This document shows positions 15,421-22,576 of a stretch of DNA of 27,172 nt, one piece after another (the first letter of the stretch is position 1; the number at the start of each line of letters is the position of its first letter). The translations under genes and the position numbers were made by a program. This DNA is from Collinsella sp. (GTDB lineage: Bacteria > Actinomycetota > Coriobacteriia > Coriobacteriales > Coriobacteriaceae), in NCBI GenBank assembly GCA_018382125.1, contig JAGZQO010000027.1:1-27172 (forward strand). Reading direction: 5' to 3'. The notes beneath the pieces are model-generated. The model did not search any database. It saw only the letters and a list, made by a program, of their open reading frames with translations, and had not been told where the DNA came from.

Positions 15421-15969
15421 TTATTCCTCCTCCAGGACCACGTGGCGGAACGCGCCGCCCTCGTAGATGCCGTAGCTGTGCGAGCCGTCCTTGGGGATGC
15501 TCACGCTACCGGGGTTGAAGAGCCACAGGCCCGGGTGCGCGGCGCTCTCCTCGTTGACCTTGACGTGCGTGTGACCGTAGACGAGCGCGGAGCCCTCGGG
15601 CAGCGCGGGCGCGTGGTCGACGCTGTTGTGCATGCCGGCGCCAAAGACGTGGCCGTGCGTCAGGAACAGCTCACGGCCGGTTTCGTCAAACAGCGTGGCG
15701 TAGTCGGCCATGACGGGGAAGTCGAGGACCATCTGGTCGACCTCGGCGTCGCAGTTGCCGCGCACCGCGATGATGCGGTCGGCCAGGGCGTTGAGCAGCG
15801 GGATTACGCGCTTGGGGGCGTAATCGCGCGGCAGGTCGTTGCGTGGACCGTGGTAGAGCAGGTCGCCCAGCAGCACGATGCGGTCGGGCTGCTCGGAATC
15901 GATGGCGGTGACCAGGCGCTCGGTCCAGTATGCCGAGCCGTGGATGTCGGAGGCGATGAGGTATTTCAT
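15421..15969 (-). CDS. yfcE: YfcE-family phosphodiesterase
   Basis: A 182-residue calcineurin-like phosphodiesterase; E. coli YfcE is about 184. Metal-site motifs are SDIHG (D8, H10), GDLLYHG, RGNCD (asparagine then Cys-Asp, the family form of GNHE), THGH and GHTH, followed by NPGSVSIPK, which is typical for this family. YfcE cleaves phosphodiesters such as bis-p-nitrophenyl phosphate in vitro; its natural substrate is not established. The ATG at 15969 has AAAGGACC upstream and gives the normal start. It is the middle gene of a larC2-like - yfcE - mazG operon. The open frame above the ATG has no family similarity. Confidence 0.92.
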   Translation of the reverse strand: MKYLIASDIHGSAYWTERLVTAIDSEQPDRIVLLGDLLYHGPRNDLPRDYAPKRVIPLLNALADRIIAVRGNCDAEVDQMVLDFPVMADYATLFDETGRELFLTHGHVFGAGMHNSVDHAPALPEGSALVYGHTHVKVNEESAAHPGLWLFNPGSVSIPKDGSHSYGIYEGGAFRHVVLEEE

Positions 15970-16022
15970 GGTGGTCCTTTCGGTGAGGTTGATGGGGTGG
16001 GTGTGGCGCGTCGCCGACCGTG

Positions 16023-16508
16023 TCACTCAAATTGCAGAGCCGCGGCTTGCGCCGCCTGCATCACGCGCTGGAGCGGCACATTGTGCTCACGGGCAAGGCG
16101 AGCGCAGTCCTCGTACTCGGGCGCTGCACGCTCGCTGCCATCGGGCAGGGTTGCCACCTTTACGGCCACCTCGCCCCAAGGCGTTGTCACCTGCTCGAAT
16201 CGGCGCGGCAGGCAAACGCGTTCCATCACCTGGCGACGAACGGCGTTGGTCGTGGTCTCCAAAAAGATAATCGTCTGTAGGCGCTCGATATCCTCGTGCG
16301 AGCAGATCACCTGCAACTGCCATCCGGGGCGACCCTTTTTGCAGTAGAGGGGTAGCCAGTGCACCTCGCGGGCGCCGGCCTCGCGCAGGCGGTCGGCGGC
16401 ATAGGCGAGTACCTCGGGCGACGCATCGTCGATGTCGCACTCCAGCTTGACGATGGTCTCGGGCGCATCGGTCTCGCGGGACAGCGGAGATGTACTTCCA
16501 CGTTGCAT
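16023..16508 (-). CDS. Stand-alone LarC C-terminal (LarC2) protein
   Basis: A 161-residue protein matching only the C-terminal half of LarC, the nickel-insertion enzyme that completes the nickel-pincer nucleotide cofactor of lactate racemase. Recognisable features are LECDIDDASPEVLAYA near the start, LPLYCKKGRPGWQLQVIC, FLETTTNAVRR, and APEYEDCARLAREHNVPL near the end. In lactobacilli LarC1 and LarC2 are joined by a programmed frameshift; other genomes have one fused gene. Here no LarC1 is visible upstream or in other frames. The ATG at 16508 has AAAGGA about ten bases upstream; a GTG 13 codons earlier lacks a ribosome site. No larA, larB or larE occurs in the window. The family call is good; cofactor synthesis by this fragment alone is doubtful. 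Confidence 0.82.
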   Translation of the reverse strand: MQRGSTSPLSRETDAPETIVKLECDIDDASPEVLAYAADRLREAGAREVHWLPLYCKKGRPGWQLQVICSHEDIERLQTIIFLETTTNAVRRQVMERVCLPRRFEQVTTPWGEVAVKVATLPDGSERAAPEYEDCARLAREHNVPLQRVMQAAQAAALQFE

Positions 16509-16644
16509 ACGGTCCGGTTCCTTTCCGCGCGGGCTCGTTTTGTTCACTCAAACGCTAGCACATCGCGGGCGGCGTGGGGGCGGCGGAGCGCGATGAGCGC
16601 GATTTTCCCTATCCGCAAGAAACCGACACTCCACCGCCTCAGCC

Positions 16645-16709
16645 AAACGTGTACGTCAGCCTCCAAACATGTCATTTTTTGCAGCTTTTGGAGGCTGATG
16701 TACACGTTT
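16645..16709. repeat. Long intergenic hairpin, 23-bp stem
   Basis: AAACGTGTACGTCAGCCTCC plus AAA pairs with the mirror sequence at 16687-16709 over 23 bases with one G-U, around a 19-base loop that includes TTTTTT. It lies in the 331-base gap between the divergent larC2-like and PHP genes. Too long and too AT-flanked to be an ordinary terminator, it resembles a REP/MITE-type palindrome. The rest of 16509-16839 shows only a weak TACAAT (16802-16807) before the PHP gene. Confidence 0.75.
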
Positions 16710-16839
16710 TGAGAGCGCAAGCGAGGCCGCACCGCGCGTCGCGCAGCCTTTCCAATCGATTTCGACCCCCGGCGTGTCCGGCGTGTTGAGAGCTGCGCCA
16801 TTACAATGGAGCGGATTCGCCAAATGCAAAGGAGCCGCT

Positions 16840-17751
16840 ATGCCTATGTGCCCGCTGGTCGATTGCCATACCCACACCTCGTTTTCGGACGGCCATGCCT
16901 CATTTGAGGACAACGTCCGCGCCGCTGTCGCCGCCGGCTGCCGCGCCATGGTCTCGACCGACCATCTCACCCTACCTGCCAGCATGGATGCCAACTGCGA
17001 GGTGCAGGTCGTCGAGGGCGACCTGCCGGCACATCGTCTGGCTTTTGAGGACGCTCGCAATCTTGCCGCTCAGATTGCGCCAGAACTCACCTTTATCTAC
17101 GGTTTCGAATGCGATTGGTACGAGGGCTGCGAGCCTTTGGTTGAGCGCTGGTCCCAGGGCGCCGTCGTGCGCCTGGGCAGTGTGCACTGGATTGGCAACC
17201 CAGGCGATATCATGGCCGGTGCCGCGGGTACGGCGGGAACGGAGGACGTCGCTCGTCCCGATACGCCCGATTCGCGCTGCGGCTGGATCGACGATGACAC
17301 CAACCTGCACGTTTGGGAAAACCTGGAGGTACGCGGCGTGTGGGAGCGCTATGTCGATGACTGGTGCCGCGCCTGCGAGAGCCCGCTCAACTTTGATGTG
17401 ATGGCTCACCCCGACCTGGTCATGCGCTTTTCGAAGGAAGGCTTTGCGCCCGATTTTGACCCCGCACCGTTTTGGCAGCAGATGGCAGAGTGCGCGCACG
17501 ATACGGGCCGCCGCGTTGAGGTCTCGACGGCCGCACCGCGCAAGGGCTTGGGCGACTACTACCCCGCAACCGGTCTTTTGCGCTGCTTTGCCCATGCCGA
17601 AGTGCCGATCACCTTTGGCTCGGACGCGCACCGCGCCTGCGATATCTGCTGGAACATCCGCGAGGCCCAGGCGCACGCCTACGACTGCGGTTATCGAACC
17701 TTCGACATCCCCCACGCCACCGGCGAATGGGAATCCACGCCCCTCGCCTAG
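16840..17751 (+). CDS. PHP-family histidinol-phosphatase (probable)
   Basis: A 303-residue PHP-domain metallophosphatase. Motifs are DCHTHTSFSDG (H10, H12), STDHL, GFECDWYEG, the LGSVHWI strand (histidine ligand) and FGSDAH near the end, the standard four PHP motifs of HisK-type histidinol phosphatases. Length also fits (Bacillus HisJ is about 268). It dephosphorylates histidinol phosphate, the one histidine step not covered by the operon next door. Its 3' end faces hisE across 120 bases, so it is convergent rather than part of the operon and must be separately controlled. AAAGGAG six bases before the ATG fixes the start at 16840. A general PHP phosphoesterase role cannot be excluded. Confidence 0.8.
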   Translation: MPMCPLVDCHTHTSFSDGHASFEDNVRAAVAAGCRAMVSTDHLTLPASMDANCEVQVVEGDLPAHRLAFEDARNLAAQIAPELTFIYGFECDWYEGCEPLVERWSQGAVVRLGSVHWIGNPGDIMAGAAGTAGTEDVARPDTPDSRCGWIDDDTNLHVWENLEVRGVWERYVDDWCRACESPLNFDVMAHPDLVMRFSKEGFAPDFDPAPFWQQMAECAHDTGRRVEVSTAAPRKGLGDYYPATGLLRCFAHAEVPITFGSDAHRACDICWNIREAQAHAYDCGYRTFDIPHATGEWESTPLA

Positions 17752-17763
17752 CCATCCCTTCAT

Positions 17764-17832
17764 AAGTTGCGGTGAAATAGGGATTGTTTTGCTTGATGAA
17801 GCGCTTAAACAGTCCCTATTTCACCGCAACTT
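17764..17832. repeat. 69-bp palindromic element, copy 2
   Basis: AAGTTGCGGTGAAATAGGGA and following bases pair with TCCCTATTTCACCGCAACTT over about 25 bases with one G-U. The apical hairpin is GCTT-GATG-AAGC, different in sequence from copy 1 (11034-11102) but similar in position. It lies between the convergent PHP and hisE genes, where it could also act as a terminator. Confidence 0.88.
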
Positions 17833-17853
17833 CCATGACCCCGTTACACCAAC

Positions 17854-17876
17854 AAAGACTGTCCCAAACGACTAGT
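17854..17876. repeat. CTAGTC/GGGAC half-repeat overlapping the hisE stop
   Basis: The complement reads ACTAGTCGTTTGGGACAGTC and matches the right half of copy A (139-188). The TAG of CTAGTC is the stop codon of hisE, so the repeat abuts or has supplied the end of the gene. Confidence 0.6.
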
Positions 17877-18189
17877 GGCGGCGGGCGTTGAGTTCGCCGG
17901 CCAGCTCGTCGAGGGTGATGCCGTAGCGCTCGAGCGTCACGAGCAGGTGGTAGACCAGGTCGCCGGCCTCGTAGCGGATGTGATCGTGATCGTTATCCTT
18001 GCAGGCCATGATCACCTCGCTTGCCTCCTCGGCAAGCTTCTTGAGCAGCTCGTCCTCGACATCGGTCAGCAGACGCGCGGTATAGCTCTCCTGCGGCGAT
18101 GCATCATGACGACCGTGAATCACCTCGGCCAGACCTGTCAGCGTCTCTCCGATATTTCCATCCTGAACGTTTGCGGTGCGCACACCCAT
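17872..18189 (-). CDS. hisE: Phosphoribosyl-ATP pyrophosphatase
   Basis: HisE removes pyrophosphate from phosphoribosyl-ATP, step two of histidine synthesis. The 105-residue protein has the MazG-like all-helical fold motifs SYTARLL, KKLAEEASEVIMA (EExxE pattern) and YEAGDLVYHLLV. It is separate from HisI, whereas many proteobacteria fuse them. It is the last gene of the operon, 45 bases after hisI. Its TAG stop lies inside a CTAGTC repeat unit. The ~15 residues before the conserved part are short and normal for the family. Confidence 0.95.
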   Translation of the reverse strand: MGVRTANVQDGNIGETLTGLAEVIHGRHDASPQESYTARLLTDVEDELLKKLAEEASEVIMACKDNDHDHIRYEAGDLVYHLLVTLERYGITLDELAGELNARRH

Positions 18190-18234
18190 AGTTCAATCCT
18201 TTCTGGTGGCCGAGCGTCTAATCGAGCGCCCGCC

Positions 18235-18564
18235 CTACGCGAGTTTCTTAAAGAAGCAGGTACGGTTGCCGGTGTGGCAGGCCGGACCCGGCGAGTCGAC
18301 CTTGACCAGCAGCGTATCGCTATCGCAGTCGGCCCAGAGCTCCTTGACCTCCTGCATGTTGCCGCTTGTCGCGCCCTTGTTCCAGAGCTCCTGGCGGCTG
18401 CGGCTCCAAAACCACGTGGTCCCGGTCTTGAGCGTCAGCCCCACCGATTCCTCGTTCATCCAAGCAACCATAAGCACCTCGCCGGTGTCATACTGCTGAA
18501 CCACACAAGGAATCAACCCCTTGGCGTCGTATTTGAGCTCGGACGCAGTTGTCACTTGCTCCAT
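18235..18564 (-). CDS. hisI: Phosphoribosyl-AMP cyclohydrolase
   Basis: HisI opens the adenine ring of phosphoribosyl-AMP, step three of the pathway. The 109-residue protein shows the signature VLMVAWMNEES, TTWFWSRSRQELWNKGATSGN, and the zinc ligands in WADCDSDTLLV (C80) and PACHTGNRTCFF (C96, C103). Its ATG immediately follows the hisF TAA with no intervening base, so translation is likely coupled. It is monofunctional, with hisE separate. Confidence 0.96.
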   Translation of the reverse strand: MEQVTTASELKYDAKGLIPCVVQQYDTGEVLMVAWMNEESVGLTLKTGTTWFWSRSRQELWNKGATSGNMQEVKELWADCDSDTLLVKVDSPGPACHTGNRTCFFKKLA

Positions 18565-19347
18565 TTAAAAATCCAATCTCACGGGAATAGCCTGCGACGC
18601 CATATACTCCTTCACCTGGCGAATGCTGAAGGTTCCAAAGTGAAAGACGCTCGCCGCCAGCACGGCATCGGCCTCGCCCTCGATCACGCCCTCGGCAAAA
18701 TGCTCGAGCGTACCCACGCCGCCGCTCGCAATAACGGGAATCGGCACCGCGCGCGCCACGGCACGGGTGAGTGCCAGGTCAAAGCCGGCCTTGGTGCCGT
18801 CGCGATCCATACTGGTCAGCAAGATCTCGCCGGCGCCGCGACGAGCCGCTTCCTCGGCCCACGCCACCGCGTCGATGCCCGTGGCGTTGCGGCCTCCTGC
18901 GGTAAAGACTTCCCACTTGTCGGCACCCGGCTCTCCGGGCAAACCGACGCGCTTGGCATCGATCGCCACGACCACGGCCTGACTGCCAAAAGCCGCGGCA
19001 GCCTGGCTAATCAGCGACGGGTCGCGCACGGCCGCCGAGTTGAGCGACACCTTGTCGGCACCGGCGGCAACCATGGTCCGCATGCCCGCCAGGTCGCGAA
19101 AGCCGCCGCCCACGGTATAGGGAATAGCGAGCTCCTCGGCCGCGTGCGCCGCCATCTCGATGGTCGTCGCACGGTTGTCACTCGTCGCGGTAATGTCCAA
19201 AAATACGACCTCGTCCGCACCCTCGCGGTCATAGGCGCGCGCCAGCTCCACCGGATCGCCCGCATCGCGCAAGCTCACAAAGTTGACACCCTTAACCACA
19301 CGGCCGTCCTTGACGTCCAGACAGGGAATCACGCGTTTGGTAAGCAT
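18565..19347 (-). CDS. hisF: Imidazole glycerol phosphate synthase, cyclase subunit
   Basis: HisF is the (beta-alpha)8 subunit that joins PRFAR and ammonia from HisH to give imidazole glycerol phosphate and AICAR. The 260-residue protein has the catalytic aspartates D11 (CLDVKDG) and D130 (VVAIDAKR), VGGGFRDLAGM for phosphate binding, and IASGGVGTLEHF as the second phosphate loop. GAGGAG precedes the ATG, three bases after hisA. Its partner hisH is in the same operon, separated by hisA. Confidence 0.97.
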   Translation of the reverse strand: MLTKRVIPCLDVKDGRVVKGVNFVSLRDAGDPVELARAYDREGADEVVFLDITATSDNRATTIEMAAHAAEELAIPYTVGGGFRDLAGMRTMVAAGADKVSLNSAAVRDPSLISQAAAAFGSQAVVVAIDAKRVGLPGEPGADKWEVFTAGGRNATGIDAVAWAEEAARRGAGEILLTSMDRDGTKAGFDLALTRAVARAVPIPVIASGGVGTLEHFAEGVIEGEADAVLAASVFHFGTFSIRQVKEYMASQAIPVRLDF

Positions 19348-19350
19348 GGG

Positions 19351-20094
19351 CTACTCCTCCCCTCGGGCGGCGACCAGTGCCTGGGCCAGCGTAAAGTTGC
19401 CCTCGTAGAGCGCGCGACCGGTAATGGCACCTTCAATCGCGCCCTCACCCACCGCGACCAGTGCGCGGATGTCATCGAGCGTCGAGATACCACCCGAAGC
19501 CACGACGGGAAAGCCCGCGACCTCGGCCACATGGCAATACGCCGCTACGTCGATGCCCGTCTGCATGCCGTCGCGCGCGATGTCGGTATACACCAGATGC
19601 TTAAAACCCAGCTCGGAAAGCTGCGCCACGGCGTCGTCGAGCGCCACACCCGCACCGTCACGCCAGCCATTCACCTTGACCTGACCGTCGCGCGCGGCAA
19701 TGTCTGCCACCAGCAACTCGCCAAAGCCTTGGGCTGCCACTTCGGCAAAACCCGGCTCGGTCACCAGCACGGTGCCCAGCGCAATACGGCGAGCACCATA
19801 GCCGGCCAGCTCGTCGATGCGCGCGAGCGAGCGGACGCCGCCGCCCACGTCCACAGACAGGCCGTCGACGCCGCAGATAGCCTTTATCGCCGCCGAGTTG
19901 GCAGCGCACGTGTCCTCGTCCTCGCCAAAGGCAGAAGACAGGTCTACGACGTGCACCCAGCTTGCGCCCTGCTCGGCAAACGAGCGGGCAACGGCAACGG
20001 GGTCGTCGGAATATACCTTGCAGCGGCTCCGGTCGCCGCGCTCCAGGCGCACAACCTTGCCGCCGATCAAATCGATTGCGGGAAACAGAATCAT
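19351..20094 (-). CDS. hisA: ProFAR isomerase (HisA)
   Basis: HisA catalyses the Amadori rearrangement of ProFAR to PRFAR. The 247-residue (beta-alpha)8 protein starts with FPAIDLIGGKVVRL (catalytic D8), has SVDVGGGVRS and YTDIARDGMQTG (second catalytic Asp), and VASGGIST near the end. In many actinobacteria the same enzyme (PriA) also serves tryptophan synthesis. Whether this one is bifunctional depends on active-site residues I cannot judge by eye. Its ATG overlaps the hisH stop codon (ATGA), indicating coupled translation. Confidence 0.95.
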   Translation of the reverse strand: MILFPAIDLIGGKVVRLERGDRSRCKVYSDDPVAVARSFAEQGASWVHVVDLSSAFGEDEDTCAANSAAIKAICGVDGLSVDVGGGVRSLARIDELAGYGARRIALGTVLVTEPGFAEVAAQGFGELLVADIAARDGQVKVNGWRDGAGVALDDAVAQLSELGFKHLVYTDIARDGMQTGIDVAAYCHVAEVAGFPVVASGGISTLDDIRALVAVGEGAIEGAITGRALYEGNFTLAQALVAARGEE

Positions 20095-20792
20095 CGGCCG
20101 GCCCCCTCGACGATGCTCACGAAGTTCTTAAGGATGCGCTGACCCAGCGCGGAGGATTTCTCGGGATGGAACTGGCAGCCCCACACGTTGCCGTGGCGCA
20201 CGATGCACGGGAAGCTCCGCGTATAGTGCGTGCGCGCCAGCACATCGGCGGCATCGGCATCGTCGGCCACCGCGTAGCTGTGGGTGAAGTACATGTTGGC
20301 ACCCTCGGCAAAACCAGTAAGCAGCGGATCGGCCGCACCGGCGGGCGTCATGTGCACCTGGTCCCAGCCCACGTGCGGCACCTTCAGGCGACTCGATTTC
20401 AAGCGCGTGCACGAGCCACGCATAATACCCAGGCCATCGACCCAGGGACCGCCAGCCTGCTCGGGGGTGTTGCCATCGGCAACCGCGCCCTCGTCCGCAG
20501 GCACGCCCTCGTTGCCGCGCTCAAAAAATAGCTGAAGGCCCAGGCAGATACCGAGTAGCGGAGTTCCGGCGGCGACGGCATCGAGCACCGCGTCGGCCTC
20601 GCCGCTCTGGCGCATAAAGGCGATCGCGTCATAGAACGCGCCCACGCCCGGGATGACCAAGCCGTCGGCGTTACGGATCTGCTCTGGGTCGTCCGACGTG
20701 CAGGCGACGGCACCGGCGCGCGCAAGCCCGCGCACAACGCTCGACAAGTTGCCCTTGTGGTAGTCGACCACCACGATCTTCGGTTCGCCCAC
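20091..20792 (-). CDS. hisH: Imidazole glycerol phosphate synthase, glutaminase subunit
   Basis: HisH releases ammonia from glutamine for HisF. The 233-residue class I amidotransferase has catalytic C83 in GICLGLQLFF and the H209/E211 pair in CQFHPEKS, plus the oxyanion-strand region IPGVGAF. The start is a GTG at 20792, with GGAGGGG five bases upstream; the frame continues upstream without family similarity. Residues 94-116 contain a loop rich in Glu, Ala and Gly, longer than in most HisH proteins (which are about 200-210 residues). The gene is separated from hisB by 79 bases that hold a perfect palindrome. Confidence 0.94.
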   Translation of the reverse strand: MGEPKIVVVDYHKGNLSSVVRGLARAGAVACTSDDPEQIRNADGLVIPGVGAFYDAIAFMRQSGEADAVLDAVAAGTPLLGICLGLQLFFERGNEGVPADEGAVADGNTPEQAGGPWVDGLGIMRGSCTRLKSSRLKVPHVGWDQVHMTPAGAADPLLTGFAEGANMYFTHSYAVADDADAADVLARTHYTRSFPCIVRHGNVWGCQFHPEKSSALGQRILKNFVSIVEGAGR

Positions 20793-20817
20793 GCGACCCC
20801 TCCACTTCTCATCATCC

Positions 20818-20858
20818 AAAACCACCACAAAGGTGCCTGTCCCCTTTGTGGTGGTTTT
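20818..20858. repeat. Perfect 16-bp palindrome between hisB and hisH
   Basis: AAAACCACCACAAAGG and CCTTTGTGGTGGTTTT pair perfectly around a nine-base loop (TGCCTGTCC). It sits in the largest internal gap after hisB. On either strand the stem ends in TTTT, so it could reduce readthrough in the middle of the operon. The loop and right-arm junction give GTGCCTGTCCCC, reminiscent of RAYT-associated intergenic repeats. Confidence 0.85.
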
Positions 20859-20871
20859 ACCCTTGTAACGG

Positions 20872-21459
20872 TTACAGCGATCCCTTGGTGCTGGGGATGC
20901 CCTGCACGCGGGGATCGAGCTCGCAGGCGTGGCGCATCGTGCGGCCCACAGCCTTAAAGGCGGCCTCGATAATGTGATGCGAGTTGCCGCCCGCCAGCTC
21001 GCGCACGTGCAGCGTGAGCTTGGCGTCGCGCGCAAAGGCATAGAAGAACTCGACGGCCAGCTCGGTATCGAAGCTGCCCACACGCTCGGTCGGCACGGGC
21101 AGCTCGCAGTAGGCCTGGCCGCGGCCCGAAATATCCACGGCGGCCATCACGAGCGTCTCGTCCATGGCAATCGCCGCGTCGGCAAAGCGCGTAATGCCCG
21201 CCTTGTCACCCAGCGCCTGGCAAAACGCCTCGCCCAGCACAATGCCCGTGTCCTCGACGGTGTGGTGCGCATCGACCTCCACGTCGCCCACCGCGTGCAC
21301 CGTCAAATCGAACAGGCCATGGCGGCCAAAAGCGTTGAGCATGTGGTCGAAAAACGGTACGCCGGTCGAGATATCACACACGCCGCATCCGTCCAGGTCG
21401 AGCTTTACGACAATGTCGGTCTCCCCCGTCTTGCGGGTCACCTCGGCATAGCGGTCCAT
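20872..21459 (-). CDS. hisB: Imidazoleglycerol-phosphate dehydratase
   Basis: HisB dehydrates imidazole glycerol phosphate to imidazole acetol phosphate. The 195-residue protein is the monofunctional form, without the phosphatase domain found in enteric HisB. Two diagnostic motifs are present: FFDHMLNAFGRHG with DAHHTVEDTGI (manganese ligands), and their second-half counterparts, MDETLVMAAVDISGR and NSHHIIEAAFKA. The ATG directly follows the hisC stop codon, and GAGGAG lies in the hisC end. The lack of a fused phosphatase agrees with a separate PHP enzyme nearby. Confidence 0.97.
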   Translation of the reverse strand: MDRYAEVTRKTGETDIVVKLDLDGCGVCDISTGVPFFDHMLNAFGRHGLFDLTVHAVGDVEVDAHHTVEDTGIVLGEAFCQALGDKAGITRFADAAIAMDETLVMAAVDISGRGQAYCELPVPTERVGSFDTELAVEFFYAFARDAKLTLHVRELAGGNSHHIIEAAFKAVGRTMRHACELDPRVQGIPSTKGSL

Positions 21460-22575
21460 CTACATCTCCTCCTTCACCAGCGCGGCAAACGCAGCCAGCA
21501 CCTCGTCGTTTTCCTGCGGGGTGCCCACGGTAATGCGCAGGCAGTCCGCGAGCCCCGGCGCGTAGCTAAAGTCGCGCACCAAAATCGAATACTCGTCGCG
21601 CAGACGCTCGCGCACGCGCGTGGCATGCGACGTGCGCACGAGCACAAAGTTCGCCGCGCTCGGCCATGCCTCCACGGGCATGCCCTCGGCAGCCATTGCA
21701 CGCAGGGCGCACAACTCGCGCTCGCGCTCGGATGCGACCTGTGCCACCACAGGCGCATACGCATCGCGGGCACGCACGCAGGCAAGCGCGGCGGCCTGGC
21801 TTAGCACGTTAACCGAGTAGATTTGGCGAATCGCCGCAAACACATCGATGGCCTCGGGCGCCGCGATCACATAGCCCAGACGCGTGCCGGCGGCGCCAAA
21901 CGCCTTGGACAGCGTATGCAGAATCACCAGGTTGGGATGCTCGGCGATAAGCCCCTGCGCCGTGGTAGCCGCGCCAAACGAATCGTCCGCAAACTCAACG
22001 TAGGCCTCGTCGACCATGACCATGCCGGGGCATGCATCGCACAGGGCCGCGACAAAGTCGAGCGGCGCCACGTCGCCCGTGGGGTTATTGGGCGAGGTCA
22101 CGATTGTCAGGTTGCACTCGGGCGCGGCCGCGAGCACAGCCGCCTGGTCTAGTTCAAAGGTCGCCGGGTCGCGCCACACGTCGCGCACCTCGGTCTGACA
22201 GAGCGACGCAAAGAAGGCATACTCGCTAAAGCACGGCGGGCAGTTGAGCAGGGTCCGCCCCGCGCCGCCAAACGCCAGCAGGTAGTTATAGAGCAGCTCG
22301 TCGCCACCGTTGCCCACGCAGATATTCTCGCGCGTCACGCCATGCCAGGCAGCAAGCTCGTCGCGCAGATCGTTGGACATGGGATCGGGATAGCGGTTGA
22401 GCGGTGTAGCAGCCAGGGCCGCGTCGATCGCCTCGCGCACGCCGGCCGGCACGGGATAGGTGTTCTCGTTAGCCGAAAGGTTGATGCGCGTAGGCGTAAA
22501 GTTGGGATCGTAGGGCTCAATGCCGGCCAAGTAGGGCTGGACGAGCTCCTTCATGTGGGGCGTCAGCTCGGCCAT
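21460..22575 (-). CDS. hisC: Histidinol-phosphate aminotransferase
   Basis: HisC transfers an amino group from glutamate to imidazole acetol phosphate. The 371-residue fold-type I PLP enzyme has LSANENTYPVP near the start, NGGDELL, the SPNNPTG motif (161-167), MVDEAYVEF (PLP ring aspartate D189) and the PLP lysine K224 in TLSKAFGAAGTRLGY. GAGGAGG before the ATG at 22575 and a one-base gap to hisD fix the start; the frame upstream overlaps hisD and is not used. Confidence 0.96.
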   Translation of the reverse strand: MAELTPHMKELVQPYLAGIEPYDPNFTPTRINLSANENTYPVPAGVREAIDAALAATPLNRYPDPMSNDLRDELAAWHGVTRENICVGNGGDELLYNYLLAFGGAGRTLLNCPPCFSEYAFFASLCQTEVRDVWRDPATFELDQAAVLAAAPECNLTIVTSPNNPTGDVAPLDFVAALCDACPGMVMVDEAYVEFADDSFGAATTAQGLIAEHPNLVILHTLSKAFGAAGTRLGYVIAAPEAIDVFAAIRQIYSVNVLSQAAALACVRARDAYAPVVAQVASERERELCALRAMAAEGMPVEAWPSAANFVLVRTSHATRVRERLRDEYSILVRDFSYAPGLADCLRITVGTPQENDEVLAAFAALVKEEM

Positions 22576-22576
22576 A

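Noticed and set aside
16508..16547. GTG start 13 codons upstream for the LarC2-like protein
   Set aside because: No ribosome site precedes it, whereas AAAGGA precedes the ATG at 16508.
17875..20142. Plus-strand open frame of 755 codons opposite hisE-I-F-A
   Set aside because: It spans several real genes and their junctions in antisense; long antisense frames are expected in DNA this GC-rich.
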